Assembly (NCBI RefSeq): GCF_905480415.1
Contig: NZ_CAJQQI010000011.1
Location: 1-49,504 of the forward strand
Direction of reading: 5' to 3'
Length of the DNA: 49,504 nucleotides
Source: an uncultured Algibacter sp.
GTDB taxonomy: Bacteria; Bacteroidota; Bacteroidia; Flavobacteriales; Flavobacteriaceae
Shown here: positions 37,772-46,580 of the stretch, in pieces
Numbering within the stretch: the stretch's first letter is position 1
How the letters are laid out: each line of letters begins with the position of its first letter
Notes under the pieces: model-generated
The model's input: the letters and a program-made list of their open reading frames with translations, nothing else
Databases searched by the model: none
Told to the model about the DNA's origin: nothing
Program-made: the position numbers and the translations under genes

Positions 37772-39007
37772 ATGAGAAATTTATTCAGTTTTCTAACTGC
37801 CATTTTAATGGCTAGCTCCACTATTGCCCAAACTATTGAGGTTTGCAAAACCTGCCCTATTTCGTCTATAAAAGATGCGATAATACAAGCTAAAGATTTT
37901 GATACCATTATAGTTAAAAAAGGGACTTATAAAGAACATGATATTCTTGTCAATAAACCATTAACTATTATTGGTGAGAAATACCCAGTAATTGACGGTG
38001 AACTAAAAGGTGAAATTATCACCATTATTTCCGATAATGTTACGGTTGATGGCTTATTCATAATTAACGTAGGCACAAGTTATACCGAAGACTATGCAGC
38101 CATTAGAGTTCGAAAAAGCAAAAACTTTCTCATTCAGAATTTAGTTTTAGAGAAATTGTTCTTCGGAATTTATATTGAAAAATCAAGAAACGGAAAAGTG
38201 TTTCATAATAAAATAATTGGTGATGCTGTGGAAGAATACAATTCAGGCAATGGCATACAGTTGTGGTATAGTAAAAATGTGCAAATAGAACATAATTTTG
38301 TACAGCATGTTCGAGATGGTATTTATTTAGAATTTTCTGATGATTGTTTAATTAAAAATAATGTAAGTACACTAAATGTGCGTTACGGATTACACTTTAT
38401 GTTTTCTAACGACGATACTTATCAAGATAACACGTTCGAAAATAATGGAGCTGGTGTAGCTGTAATGTTTTCAAAACGTATTAAAATGTACAACAATATT
38501 TTTAAAGAAAATTGGGGGACGGCCTCTTACGGTATGTTACTTAAAGAAATAAATGACGGCGAAATTGAAGGCAACACTTTTGAAGACAATACCATTGGCA
38601 TTAATATAGAAGGCTCAAACCGTATCAATTATAAGCAAAATACTTTTATTAATAATGGTTGGGCAGTTAAGGTAAAAGGTGCATGTTACACTAATAAATT
38701 TACAGAAAACAACTTTTTGTACAACTCTTTTGATATTGCTTACAATAGCAATGTGAACGACAATGAATTTGATAAAAATTATTGGAGTAATTACACGGGT
38801 TACGACCTAGACAAAAACGGCATTGGGGATGTGCCTTACCGACCAGTAAAACTATTTTCATACATTGTAAATCGTACACCAGAAACTATCATTTTATTGC
38901 GCAGTATGTTTATAGATATTATTGATTTTTCAGAAAAAGTATCACCTGTATTTACACCAGATGATTTATTGGACAACAACCCACAAATAAAAAAATTAAC
39001 ATGGTAA
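37772..39007 (+). CDS. nosD: NosD, parallel beta-helix copper-site maturation protein
   Basis: Repeated IYLEFSDDCLIKNNVS..LHFMFSNDDTYQDNTFENNGAGVAVMFSKRIKMYNN; GYDLDKNGIGDVPYRPVKLF. Confidence 0.93.
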   Translation: MRNLFSFLTAILMASSTIAQTIEVCKTCPISSIKDAIIQAKDFDTIIVKKGTYKEHDILVNKPLTIIGEKYPVIDGELKGEIITIISDNVTVDGLFIINVGTSYTEDYAAIRVRKSKNFLIQNLVLEKLFFGIYIEKSRNGKVFHNKIIGDAVEEYNSGNGIQLWYSKNVQIEHNFVQHVRDGIYLEFSDDCLIKNNVSTLNVRYGLHFMFSNDDTYQDNTFENNGAGVAVMFSKRIKMYNNIFKENWGTASYGMLLKEINDGEIEGNTFEDNTIGINIEGSNRINYKQNTFINNGWAVKVKGACYTNKFTENNFLYNSFDIAYNSNVNDNEFDKNYWSNYTGYDLDKNGIGDVPYRPVKLFSYIVNRTPETIILLRSMFIDIIDFSEKVSPVFTPDDLLDNNPQIKKLTW

Positions 39008-39708
39008 TAATTGAAAATGTACATAAAAAATTTGGAAAGAATCAAGTTTTAAGTGGTGTTGATTTAACCATTTCTGATGGCGGAATTTTTGCAGTTCTAG
39101 GACCAAATGGCTCCGGTAAAACCACACTGATAAAATCAATTTTAGGCATGGTAATTCCTAACAAAGGCAATATTACTGTATTAGGAGAAAACATTAAGCA
39201 GCATTCAGATTATAGACATAAAATTGATTATTTACCCCAAATTGCCAACTTCCCTAGTAATCTTCGGGTTAAGGAATTAATTAAAATGATTAAAGATTTA
39301 CGCAAACCTACTCATGAAGATGAACGCTTAATACAACTTTTTAAGCTTGAACCCTTTTTAGATAAAAAACTAGGTAATCTTTCCGGAGGAACTAAACAAA
39401 AAGTAAACCTAGTCCTAACCTTTATGTTTGATAGTCCATTAATTATTTTAGATGAACCTACAACAGGATTAGACCCCATTTCTTTGATAAGGTTAAAGGG
39501 TTTAATTCAAGCTGAAAAAGCCAAAGGCAAAACCATACTCATTACCTCTCATATTATGAGTTTTGTTGAAGAAGTCTCAGATGAAATTGTATTTATTCTA
39601 GAAGGCAAAATCTACTTTAAAGGCTCAATTTCAGAATTAAAAACCAAGACCAATCAACAAGATTTCGAACATGCAATAGCATCAATACTCACAGAAAACC
39701 ATGCTTAA
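39001..39708 (+). CDS. nosF: NosF-type ABC transporter ATP-binding protein
   Basis: Walker A GPNGSGKTTLIK; signature LSGGTKQKVNL; Walker B LIILDEPTTGLDP. Confidence 0.93.
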   Translation: MVIIENVHKKFGKNQVLSGVDLTISDGGIFAVLGPNGSGKTTLIKSILGMVIPNKGNITVLGENIKQHSDYRHKIDYLPQIANFPSNLRVKELIKMIKDLRKPTHEDERLIQLFKLEPFLDKKLGNLSGGTKQKVNLVLTFMFDSPLIILDEPTTGLDPISLIRLKGLIQAEKAKGKTILITSHIMSFVEEVSDEIVFILEGKIYFKGSISELKTKTNQQDFEHAIASILTENHA

Positions 39709-40483
39709 AATATTAAAATATAGTTTTTACGATTTAATTCGTAGCCGTTGGAGTTACGTGTATTTTTCATTCTATTTATTGCTTGGTAGTGTACTGTTAT
39801 TTTTAAACAATGACCTTTCCAAAGCAGTTATCACTTTAATGAATGTTATTATTGTTTTAGTCCCATTAATAGGAACCATTTTTGGCGTCATGTACTACTA
39901 TAATTCTAAAGAATTTACGGAGTTATTACTGGCACAACCTTTAAAACGATCATCCATATTTTTAGGACAATATCTTGGTGTCGCCATTTCTCTGTCCATG
40001 AGTTTAATTTTAGGGTTAGGCATTCCGTTTATTTTTTATGGTCTATTTAAATCATCTGCTATTTGGGATTTCTCTTTATTACTTATTACAGGAACATTCC
40101 TAACATTAATATTTACAGCACTCGCTTTTAACATAGCCTTATCTAATGAAAATAAAATTAAAGGTTTTGGGTATGCTATCTTGCTTTGGCTATTTCTAGC
40201 TATTATCTACGATGGCATTTTTTTAATGTCTCTTATATTATTTGAAGACTATCCGTTAGATAAACTTTCATTAGTTGGCACCATGCTTAATCCCATAGAT
40301 TTATCACGAACACTTATTCTTTTAAAACTCGATATTTCTGCATTACTTGGTTATACCGGAGCAATTTTTAAACAATTCTTCGGCACTAGTTTTGGTTTAA
40401 TTGTGTCCTTTATAATGCTAACAGCTTGGGTGATATTACCTGTTTTAAGAATTGTATTCAAATCAAAAAAGAAAGACTTTTAA
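39701..40483 (+). CDS. nosY: NosY-type ABC transporter permease
   Basis: 260-aa polytopic protein overlapping nosF; YYNSKEFTELLLAQPLKRSSIFLGQYLG. Confidence 0.9.
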   Translation: MLKILKYSFYDLIRSRWSYVYFSFYLLLGSVLLFLNNDLSKAVITLMNVIIVLVPLIGTIFGVMYYYNSKEFTELLLAQPLKRSSIFLGQYLGVAISLSMSLILGLGIPFIFYGLFKSSAIWDFSLLLITGTFLTLIFTALAFNIALSNENKIKGFGYAILLWLFLAIIYDGIFLMSLILFEDYPLDKLSLVGTMLNPIDLSRTLILLKLDISALLGYTGAIFKQFFGTSFGLIVSFIMLTAWVILPVLRIVFKSKKKDF

Positions 40484-40536
40484 TCTTTTTCTAAATAATA
40501 AATACAGTCACCCGATACAATATATTGATAATTAAA

Positions 40537-40568
40537 AATTCCAGAAAAGTTGCCCTTTCTGGAATTTA
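40537..40568. terminator. Stem-loop terminator between nosY and ric
   Basis: AATTCCAGAAAagttgcccTTTCTGGAATT. Confidence 0.8.
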
Positions 40569-40613
40569 TAAATCACAAACTAGCAAAACGGTTTAACCCA
40601 TTCTAGCTATTAT

Positions 40614-41345
40614 TTAAACAAATTGTTGCTCTAGTTTTATGGCCTTAGGGAATAAAATATTATTTTCTAAGTGAATGTGTAAGTGCAAATCTTTTTCAAA
40701 TTCATCCAACATAGCGAATGTTACTTTATAGGTATTACAAGCATCAGCTGGTGGATTATAGTTGTTGGAGAGATCTGCAATTTGTCTAAAACGTTCGCCT
40801 TCATTATCATGTTCTTGCATCATTATCGCAATTGGGCTTTCAACGGTTCCAAACTGTGGCGATTGTACTGCCCCTTGCTCTAATTTAGCATTCACCATTT
40901 TTTTAACAAAAGGAAATAGTATTAACTCCTCTTTCTTCATGTGCGCTGCCAACTCGCTGGCCGATGCTGTGAACAGTTCATTTATTTGAAATAATTCTGG
41001 ATGATTCTCTCCATGAACACTACATAATTTATCTAAAAACTGACGTAAAACTGGAATTTTTGCTTCTACGTAACGGTGGTGTTTTTTTTCAATATAATCA
41101 ATTAATAAATCTAGCGGCCACGATTTGTAATCTATGGACTGTTCTCCTTTAGCATTTAAAACGCTATCCAACTCATCTAATAAAACGTTGCTATCTAGTC
41201 CTTTTTTTTCGCAAGCTTCATTAATTGTTCTATTACCGTTGCAGCAAAAATCAATTTTATATTTTGAAAAAACAGCCGCTGTTCTATAATCTTCGGCTAC
41301 GAATTGCCCTATTTGTTTTTCTAAATTTTTTTGTAATGTTACCAT
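40614..41345 (-). CDS. ric: Iron-sulfur cluster repair di-iron protein (RIC/ScdA/YtfE)
   Basis: IGQFVAEDYRTAAVFSKYKIDFCCNGNRTINEAC; hemerythrin-like His motifs. Start moved to 41345 because the longer ORF start lies upstream of the operator. Confidence 0.93.
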   Translation of the reverse strand: MVTLQKNLEKQIGQFVAEDYRTAAVFSKYKIDFCCNGNRTINEACEKKGLDSNVLLDELDSVLNAKGEQSIDYKSWPLDLLIDYIEKKHHRYVEAKIPVLRQFLDKLCSVHGENHPELFQINELFTASASELAAHMKKEELILFPFVKKMVNAKLEQGAVQSPQFGTVESPIAIMMQEHDNEGERFRQIADLSNNYNPPADACNTYKVTFAMLDEFEKDLHLHIHLENNILFPKAIKLEQQFV

Positions 41346-41363
41346 GACTATTTTATTTATTTC

Positions 41364-41377
41364 GGATAAATTTATCC
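41364..41377. promoter_or_regulatory. Putative Rrf2 operator upstream of ric
   Basis: Perfect palindrome GGATAAATTTATCC. Confidence 0.6.
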
Positions 41378-41397
41378 TATTTATATTCAAATTTTTT

Positions 41398-41832
41398 TTA
41401 AAGCTTTAAAAATGAAGCTCCTGATTTTATATTCAGTGCTAATTCTTCTAAATTAGTTTCTTCCAACATATGTTTAAGTTCATCTCTAACTCCTTTAAAT
41501 TTATCATGCACAGGACACGGATGATTCTCATCACATTTCTCCAAGCCTAAACCACATCCACTGTAAATACTATCTCCATCTATAGCATTTACAATTTGGG
41601 ATAACTTAACGTTACCAATATTTGTTTTATCAATTTCAAAACCACCATAAGCCCCTTTTACAGAGTTTATAATGTTGTGTTTTACTAAGGCTTGTAAAAT
41701 TTTAGCAGTGAACGCTTGAGGCGAATCAATTTCAGCAGAAATTTCTTTAGGGCTTACACGCTTACCTTCATAAGATTTTGTTGCAATAAAAATTGCAGCT
41801 TTAATACCATATTCGCAAGCTTTTGAAAACAT
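41398..41832 (-). CDS. Rrf2 family transcriptional regulator (putative Fe-S/NO sensor)
   Basis: MFSKACEYGIKAAIFIATKSYEGKRVSPKEISAEIDSPQAFTAKILQALVKHNIINSVKGAYGGF; GCGLGLEKCDENHPC (C-X6-C-X5-C). Confidence 0.92.
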   Translation of the reverse strand: MFSKACEYGIKAAIFIATKSYEGKRVSPKEISAEIDSPQAFTAKILQALVKHNIINSVKGAYGGFEIDKTNIGNVKLSQIVNAIDGDSIYSGCGLGLEKCDENHPCPVHDKFKGVRDELKHMLEETNLEELALNIKSGASFLKL

Positions 41833-41875
41833 TCGGCTAATTTATTTGAGACAAATATATAAAGAATTTTTAAAT

Positions 41876-41891
41876 AGGACAAATTTATCCT
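41876..41891. promoter_or_regulatory. Putative autoregulatory Rrf2 operator
   Basis: AGGACAAATTTATCCT; on the minus strand its TTTG sits at the -33 position of a TTTG-N20-TATATTTG promoter. Confidence 0.6.
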
Positions 41892-41900
41892 ACTTAAAAA

Positions 41901-42248
41901 TTAATAGTGCTTTTTAAACCACACTTTTTGCCATTCGCGTTTTAATATTAAAAAGGAGACCTCTTCAGATAATTTAAAGACATCATCACCGTCTAAAGCT
42001 TTTACTTGTTTTTCTGGAACATCAATAATATAAAGTAAATTTAAATATTCGGTAAATTTTTCTTGTATGAGTTTATAAACCGTATCATGAAGTATCAGTT
42101 TTAAACTTGATGGCAAGACTTCTTCGTGAAAATCTAAATCAATATTAGCTAAAAGAAAATCTTTATTAAGCTGAAGAATTAATTTTCTATACAGATCTAA
42201 TTGATTGGCTTCTTCAATTAAACTTTCAAACGTATTTGGTAACTGCAT
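41901..42248 (-). CDS. Conserved hypothetical protein next to the polyprenyl synthetase
   Basis: 115-aa ORF abutting the polyprenyl synthetase stop; no recognised domain. Confidence 0.75.
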   Translation of the reverse strand: MQLPNTFESLIEEANQLDLYRKLILQLNKDFLLANIDLDFHEEVLPSSLKLILHDTVYKLIQEKFTEYLNLLYIIDVPEKQVKALDGDDVFKLSEEVSFLILKREWQKVWFKKHY

Positions 42249-43222
42249 CAGACTGTTCTATTCATTAAATTATTACCAAAAGTTTTTAACAAGTGTTTTT
42301 TATCTTCTGAAATATTTAATGCTTCTAATCCTGAAAAGGCTTGTTTTGTAAACTCTTCAATAGCTTCTTTTGTGGCTTGAGCTGATCCTGTAGAAACAAA
42401 AAACTGTTTCGCCAACTCAATCTTGGTATTAACATTTTCAGGGTTAGATTCAAATAATTGACTTAATTCTAAGCGGTCACTTTCATTTGAAAATTCTAAA
42501 GCTTTAAGATATAAATAAGTCTTTTTGTTCTCAATAATATCACCACCAACTTGTTTTCCAAACGTTTTAGGATCTCCAAAAGCATCTAAATAATCATCTT
42601 GCAACTGGAATGCAATACCTAAATTTCTACCAAATTCATAGATGTTATTTTGGTCATCCTCTGATGCATGAGCCACAATAGCTCCCATTTTCATGGCAGC
42701 ACCAACCAAAACTGCTGTCTTGTACTCAATCATTTTTAAATATTCGGGTATAGTAACATCGTTTCTTGTTTCAAAATCCACATCGTACTGCTGGCCCTCA
42801 CAAACCTCTAAAGCCGTTTTACCGAATAATTTTGCTAGCGATTGAAAGGTCGTGGATTCATAATTTTCAAAAAGCTGGTACGCCATAATTAACATGGCAT
42901 CACCAGAGAGAATCCCCGTATTTATATCCCATTTTTCATGCACCGTTTTTTCTCCTCGACGCAATGGCGCATCATCCATAATATCATCATGAACTAAAGA
43001 AAAGTTATGAAACACTTCAACACTTAGAGCTGCATTTAATGCTTTCTTATAGTCGCCGTTAAAAATATCAGCAGTCATTAAGGTTAAAACTGGCCTTAGT
43101 CTTTTTCCTCCTAAACCTAATATATAATCAATGGGTTCGTAAAGACCTTTTGGTTCTTTAAAATTAGAATATTCCTCTAAATATTTTACAAACTCTTCTT
43201 GGTATTTTTCTATTGAAAGCAT
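42248..43222 (-). CDS. Polyprenyl synthetase family protein
   Basis: GLGGKRLRPVLTLMTADIF; LVHDDIMDDAPLRRGEKTVHEKW; LGIAFQLQDDYLDAFGDPKTFGKQVGGDI. Confidence 0.95.
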   Translation of the reverse strand: MLSIEKYQEEFVKYLEEYSNFKEPKGLYEPIDYILGLGGKRLRPVLTLMTADIFNGDYKKALNAALSVEVFHNFSLVHDDIMDDAPLRRGEKTVHEKWDINTGILSGDAMLIMAYQLFENYESTTFQSLAKLFGKTALEVCEGQQYDVDFETRNDVTIPEYLKMIEYKTAVLVGAAMKMGAIVAHASEDDQNNIYEFGRNLGIAFQLQDDYLDAFGDPKTFGKQVGGDIIENKKTYLYLKALEFSNESDRLELSQLFESNPENVNTKIELAKQFFVSTGSAQATKEAIEEFTKQAFSGLEALNISEDKKHLLKTFGNNLMNRTV

Positions 43223-43297
43223 AAAACAAAAATAAAGTAATTCATCATATTAAAAAGTATCAAACTAATTTAAGTGTTAAAAAAAACATAAAACTTT

Positions 43298-43337
43298 GGA
43301 AACTTTTTTTGTTTTTAAAGTTTCCATGAGTATATTT
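43298..43337 (+). promoter_or_regulatory. TetR promoter/operator
   Basis: GGAAACTTT-N10-AAAGTTTCC (43298-43325) over TTTG (43308-43311); N18; TATATTTG (43330-43337). Confidence 0.65.
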
Positions 43338-43346
43338 GCCCGAAAT

Positions 43347-43952
43347 ATGAGAGAAAATATTATACATAAAGCAGCAGATCTGTTTATAACACTTGGTTTT
43401 AAAAGTGTTACTATGGATGATATCGCAAAAGAAATGGGCATATCTAAAAAAACCATTTATGTTCATTTTTCAAACAAAACAAAGCTTGTAGAAGCAGTTA
43501 CTTTTGGGCTCTTTGAAACTATTTGTGATGGTATTGATGGTATTTGTGATGAGTCAAACAATCCTATTGAAGAATTATATGATATTAAAATGTTTGTAAT
43601 GCATCATCTAAAGAATGAGAAATCATCACCTCAATTTCAGCTTAAAAAATATTACCCACAAATATATGATGTCTTAAAACAGAAACAGTTTGGAAAGATG
43701 CATGAATCGGTAAAAGAGAGCCTTCAAAAAGGCGTTAACACCACACTATTTAGACCCAAAATTAACGTTGATTTTATTTCTAGAATGTATTTTAATGGGA
43801 TGACAGGGATAAAAGACCACTCTATTTTTCCGCAAGAGACATATACTATGGATTACTTAATGGAAAGCTACCTAGAATATCATTTAAGAGCTATAGTTAC
43901 TGAAAAAGGACTACAAATATTAAACAAATTTATAACATCAAATCAATCATAA
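43347..43952 (+). CDS. TetR/AcrR family transcriptional regulator
   Basis: MRENIIHKAADLFITLGFKSVTMDDIAKEMGISKKTIYVHFSNKTKLVEAV; start 43347 preferred because 43296/43326 lie within the promoter. Confidence 0.9.
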   Translation: MRENIIHKAADLFITLGFKSVTMDDIAKEMGISKKTIYVHFSNKTKLVEAVTFGLFETICDGIDGICDESNNPIEELYDIKMFVMHHLKNEKSSPQFQLKKYYPQIYDVLKQKQFGKMHESVKESLQKGVNTTLFRPKINVDFISRMYFNGMTGIKDHSIFPQETYTMDYLMESYLEYHLRAIVTEKGLQILNKFITSNQS

Positions 43953-43954
43953 AA

Positions 43955-45298
43955 ATGAAGAACAAACTAATTTTAATTTTTAGTTTATTAGTTTCTATAA
44001 CGGTCGTTTCTCAAGAAAACAAACAAAGGTTTTCTTTAAAAGAAGCAATAATCTTTGCTTTAGAAAACAATAGGACATCAAAAAATGCTCAACGTGATAT
44101 CGAGGCAGCTAAACAACAAAAATGGGAAACTACGGCAACTGGTTTACCCCAAATTGATGCTTCAATAGGTTATCAAAACTTTTTAAAACAACAGGTATCA
44201 TTGATTCCTGCGGAATTTTTTGGCGGTAATCCAGGTGAATTCTCAGAAGTAACCTTCGGTACAAAACAAAGTGTAAATGCTGTTGCTACGTTAAATCAAA
44301 AGATTTTTGATGGCTCATATTTAGTTGGTTTACAAGCGGCTAAAGTATTTTTAGAAATCTCTAAAAATGCTAAAGTAAAAACAGACTTAGGAGTTAGAAA
44401 ATCAGTGATTAATGCCTACGGTAACGTATTACTAGCCGAACAAAGCATTCTTATTCTTGAGAGAAACAAAGCAGTACTTAAAAACAATCTTAATGACTTG
44501 ACCAAAATTTATGAAAATGGATTAGAAGAAGAAGAAAGCGTCGAGCAATTACAAATCACACTATCTGGTGTTGAAAGCGCTTTAAAAAACACCTTACGTT
44601 TAAAAACCTTGGCCTACCAAATGCTTAACATTACTTTAGGGCTTGATGTTTATAATAATACAGTAGTTACCGATAGTCTGGAAAATTTGTCTTTGAAAAA
44701 CATGTCATTGGATTTAATTGAATCGGATGCTAATGTGGAGAATACGGTTGACTATCTTATTGCTGAAAACAATAAAAAATCAAAAGAACTATTGCTTAAA
44801 CTCGAAAAAAGCAAGGCACTTCCAACATTAAATACTTTTGTTAATGGAGGCTACCAAGGTTATGATGACAGTTTTAATTTTACCAGTAAAAACCAAAAAT
44901 GGTTTGGATCCTCACTATTTGGAGTTAGTATGGACATTCCCGTTTTTAGTTCTTTAGGAAGAAGTGCAGCAACGCAACGTGCTAAAATTAATCTTGCTAA
45001 ATCTGAAGACGATTTTATTGAAACTGAACAACGACTGAAACTTCAAATAGCTTCCTCTAAAAGTGATTATCAGTTCGCCATAGAAGATTATGACAACAAA
45101 AAACAAAATTTAAACCTCGCTGAACGTATAGAACAAAAAAATCAAATCAAGTTTTTTGAAGGCATAGTATCAAGTTTTGATTTAAGGCAAGCACAAATAC
45201 AATTATACAGTTCTCAACAAGAATTCCTTCAAGCGATGCTTGATGTTATTAATAAAAAAGCTGAATTAGAAACCGTATTAAACACTATTAACAACTAA
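43955..45298 (+). CDS. TolC family outer-membrane efflux protein
   Basis: 447 aa; FSLKEAIIFALENNRTSKNAQRDIEAAKQQKWETTATGLPQIDASIGYQNF; FDLRQAQIQLYSSQQEFLQAMLDVINKKAELE. Confidence 0.94.
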   Translation: MKNKLILIFSLLVSITVVSQENKQRFSLKEAIIFALENNRTSKNAQRDIEAAKQQKWETTATGLPQIDASIGYQNFLKQQVSLIPAEFFGGNPGEFSEVTFGTKQSVNAVATLNQKIFDGSYLVGLQAAKVFLEISKNAKVKTDLGVRKSVINAYGNVLLAEQSILILERNKAVLKNNLNDLTKIYENGLEEEESVEQLQITLSGVESALKNTLRLKTLAYQMLNITLGLDVYNNTVVTDSLENLSLKNMSLDLIESDANVENTVDYLIAENNKKSKELLLKLEKSKALPTLNTFVNGGYQGYDDSFNFTSKNQKWFGSSLFGVSMDIPVFSSLGRSAATQRAKINLAKSEDDFIETEQRLKLQIASSKSDYQFAIEDYDNKKQNLNLAERIEQKNQIKFFEGIVSSFDLRQAQIQLYSSQQEFLQAMLDVINKKAELETVLNTINN

Positions 45299-45310
45299 AA
45301 TCAATCAAAC

Positions 45311-46480
45311 ATGAAATATATATATTCACTCATATTAGTAAGCTTTCTTTTATCATCTTGCAAAAACGTTAAGAAAAAATCTGTTGAAGAGATTATTGCT
45401 ACTAATAATTTAGAGCTTATCAGGAAAAAGAAAACAGAATTAGATGCTTCAGCTCAAGAAATTTTAGTACAATTAAAACAGTTAGAAAAAACAATTAAGA
45501 TTTTAGATCCTCAAGAAAAAATCCCATTAATAACTACTTTTCATGCTAAAGAATCCATTTTTAATCACTTTGTGGAACTTCAAGGGAATGTAAATACAAA
45601 TCAGAATCTAGTAATCTACCCTGAATTCTCTGGTGTACTATCTGGTGTTTATGTTAAAGAAGGACAAAAAGTAAGTAAAGGACAAGTATTAGCTAAAATT
45701 GACGATGGCGGTTTAAGTCAACAATTATCACAATTAAAAATTCAATCAAATTTAGCAAAAACAACGTTTGAACGTCAAGAACGTTTATGGAATCAAAAAA
45801 TAGGTAGTGAAATTCAATATTTACAAGCAAAAGCAGCCTATGAGTCACAGCTTGAAGCTACAAAACAATTACAACAACAAATAGGAAAAACAGTTGTTCG
45901 TGCACCATTTTCAGGCACTATTGACGATGTTATAACAGACCAAGGTAGTGTTGTTGCACCGGGTCAGTCCCAATTATTTAGAATTGTAAATTTAGATGAT
46001 ATGTACATTGAAACTGATGTTCCTGAACGCTATGTTTCAGATATTATTAAAGGAAAAGAAGTAAACGTAGTTTTTCCTTTTTTAGGTAAAGAAATAAATG
46101 CTAAAGTACGTCAAGCGGGTAATTTTATCAATCCTGCAAACAGAACATTTAGGGTAGAAGTTGCTATTCCTAATAAGGATACTGCTATAAAACCTAATCT
46201 TACAGCAAAACTTAAAATCAATGATTATACTAATAAAAAAGCCATTTTAATTCCGCAAAGTATTATATCAGAAAATGCAGAAGGACAACAATATGTTTAC
46301 ACCATTACTAATAAGGTTGAAAATAAAGCTAGGGTAAAACGTGAGTTTATTGAAACAGGTAGAACTCAAGGCGACTATATTGAAGTACTATCCGGCATTG
46401 TAAATGACGAAGAAATTATTGATGAAGGTGCTCGTAGTGTAAAAGATGGTCAAGAAGTTAAAATTCTTGTAGTTGAATAA
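45311..46480 (+). CDS. Efflux RND transporter periplasmic adaptor subunit
   Basis: Lipobox LLSSCKN; GVYVKEGQKVSKGQVLAKIDDGGL; VVRAPFSGTIDDVITDQGSVVAPGQ. Confidence 0.95.
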   Translation: MKYIYSLILVSFLLSSCKNVKKKSVEEIIATNNLELIRKKKTELDASAQEILVQLKQLEKTIKILDPQEKIPLITTFHAKESIFNHFVELQGNVNTNQNLVIYPEFSGVLSGVYVKEGQKVSKGQVLAKIDDGGLSQQLSQLKIQSNLAKTTFERQERLWNQKIGSEIQYLQAKAAYESQLEATKQLQQQIGKTVVRAPFSGTIDDVITDQGSVVAPGQSQLFRIVNLDDMYIETDVPERYVSDIIKGKEVNVVFPFLGKEINAKVRQAGNFINPANRTFRVEVAIPNKDTAIKPNLTAKLKINDYTNKKAILIPQSIISENAEGQQYVYTITNKVENKARVKREFIETGRTQGDYIEVLSGIVNDEEIIDEGARSVKDGQEVKILVVE

Positions 46481-46580
46481 ACTTGGAATTGCTGAGCAGA
46501 CATAAATCCAGATTATACTAATTCCGTTTAATAACATTAAAAATCATCTTTTTTAAGAGGATGAAAAAAGACTAAAACCA

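Noticed and set aside
33406-41891. Considered the nos TATGATTTTTATCATA and the GGATAAATTTATCC sites to be one motif
   Set aside because: Inner spacers differ (4 vs 6 nt between GAT/ATC half sites) and first arm bases differ (TGAT vs GGAT); treated as separate regulators.
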